Shown here piece after piece: positions 45,547 through 49,756 of a stretch of 49,756 nucleotides of DNA (position 1 is its first letter; the number at the start of each line of letters is the position of its first letter). A model generated the notes under the pieces. The model searched no databases, was not told the origin of the DNA, and saw nothing but the letters and a program-made list of their open reading frames with translations. Position numbers and translations under genes: made by a program. This DNA comes from Nevskiaceae bacterium (GTDB taxonomy: Bacteria; Pseudomonadota; Gammaproteobacteria; Nevskiales; Nevskiaceae): NCBI GenBank assembly GCA_021731445.1, contig JAKFXK010000055.1:1-49756 (forward strand), in the 5' to 3' direction.

Positions 45547-49756
<4,210 letters not shown>

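Overview
The window is GC-rich chromosomal DNA from a proteobacterium, most likely a gammaproteobacterium. RpoC has the long beta/gamma-type architecture and its C-terminal third reads most like gammaproteobacterial RpoC. The gene orders xseB-ispA-dxs and rpsF-rpsR-rplI, rdgC, the YadG/YadH-type exporter, and the wax ester synthase together with fatty-acid activation genes also fit (a Nevskiales/Xanthomonadales-like relative is my guess, not proven). No tRNA, rRNA, CRISPR array, transposase or phage gene was seen.

Layout. (1) 1-5241, minus strand: glycogen genes glgC, glgB and glgX (glgX cut by the left edge), with an exact inverted REP-like doublet between glgC and glgB. (2) 5351-9974, plus strand: glgA followed by xseB, ispA and dxs, which supply the isoprenoid precursor pathway. 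(3) 9971-13786: a TauE/SafE permease, an AMP-forming long-chain acyl-CoA ligase and a divergent LCAD/IVD-type acyl-CoA dehydrogenase. (4) 13829-18961, minus strand: alr, dnaB, the ribosomal operon rpsF-rpsR-rplI with a structured leader and a terminator, a RIO-type kinase and two tiny overlapping lysine-rich genes. (5) 19124-26296: a host-attachment-family gene, a YadG/YadH-type ABC exporter, a NYN-like ribonuclease domain joined to a signal-peptide-like segment and a second domain, a lower-GC DUF4236 gene, a TauD-like dioxygenase, a DUF1428 gene and a secreted protein with a tandemly duplicated domain. (6) 26513-40801: acetyl-CoA synthetase and a signalling-rich stretch. That stretch holds a membrane PAS-PAS-GGDEF diguanylate cyclase, a Tat-exported dienelactone-hydrolase-like protein, a receiver-histidine kinase convergent with a PAS histidine kinase, an M1 aminopeptidase, and an HDOD-histidine kinase directly followed by a receiver-PAS-GGDEF-EAL protein. 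(7) 40957-45168: rdgC, an FHA protein, an LpxH-like metallophosphatase and a wax ester synthase/DGAT. (8) 45169-49756: a heavily structured noncoding element bounded by a 25-bp inverted repeat, the rpoC terminator and most of rpoC.

Two themes run through the accessory genes. One is carbon storage: glycogen synthesis and debranching, fatty-acid activation and oxidation, acetate activation, and wax ester/triacylglycerol synthesis. The other is c-di-GMP and two-component signalling, with three histidine kinases and two c-di-GMP enzymes within 12 kb. The less familiar items are the structured 255-bp element next to rpoC, the NYN-like fusion, a 23-codon ORF that overlaps the start of a kinase gene, a terminator placed 22 bp before the RIO kinase start, and the HDOD-kinase/GGDEF-EAL pair.
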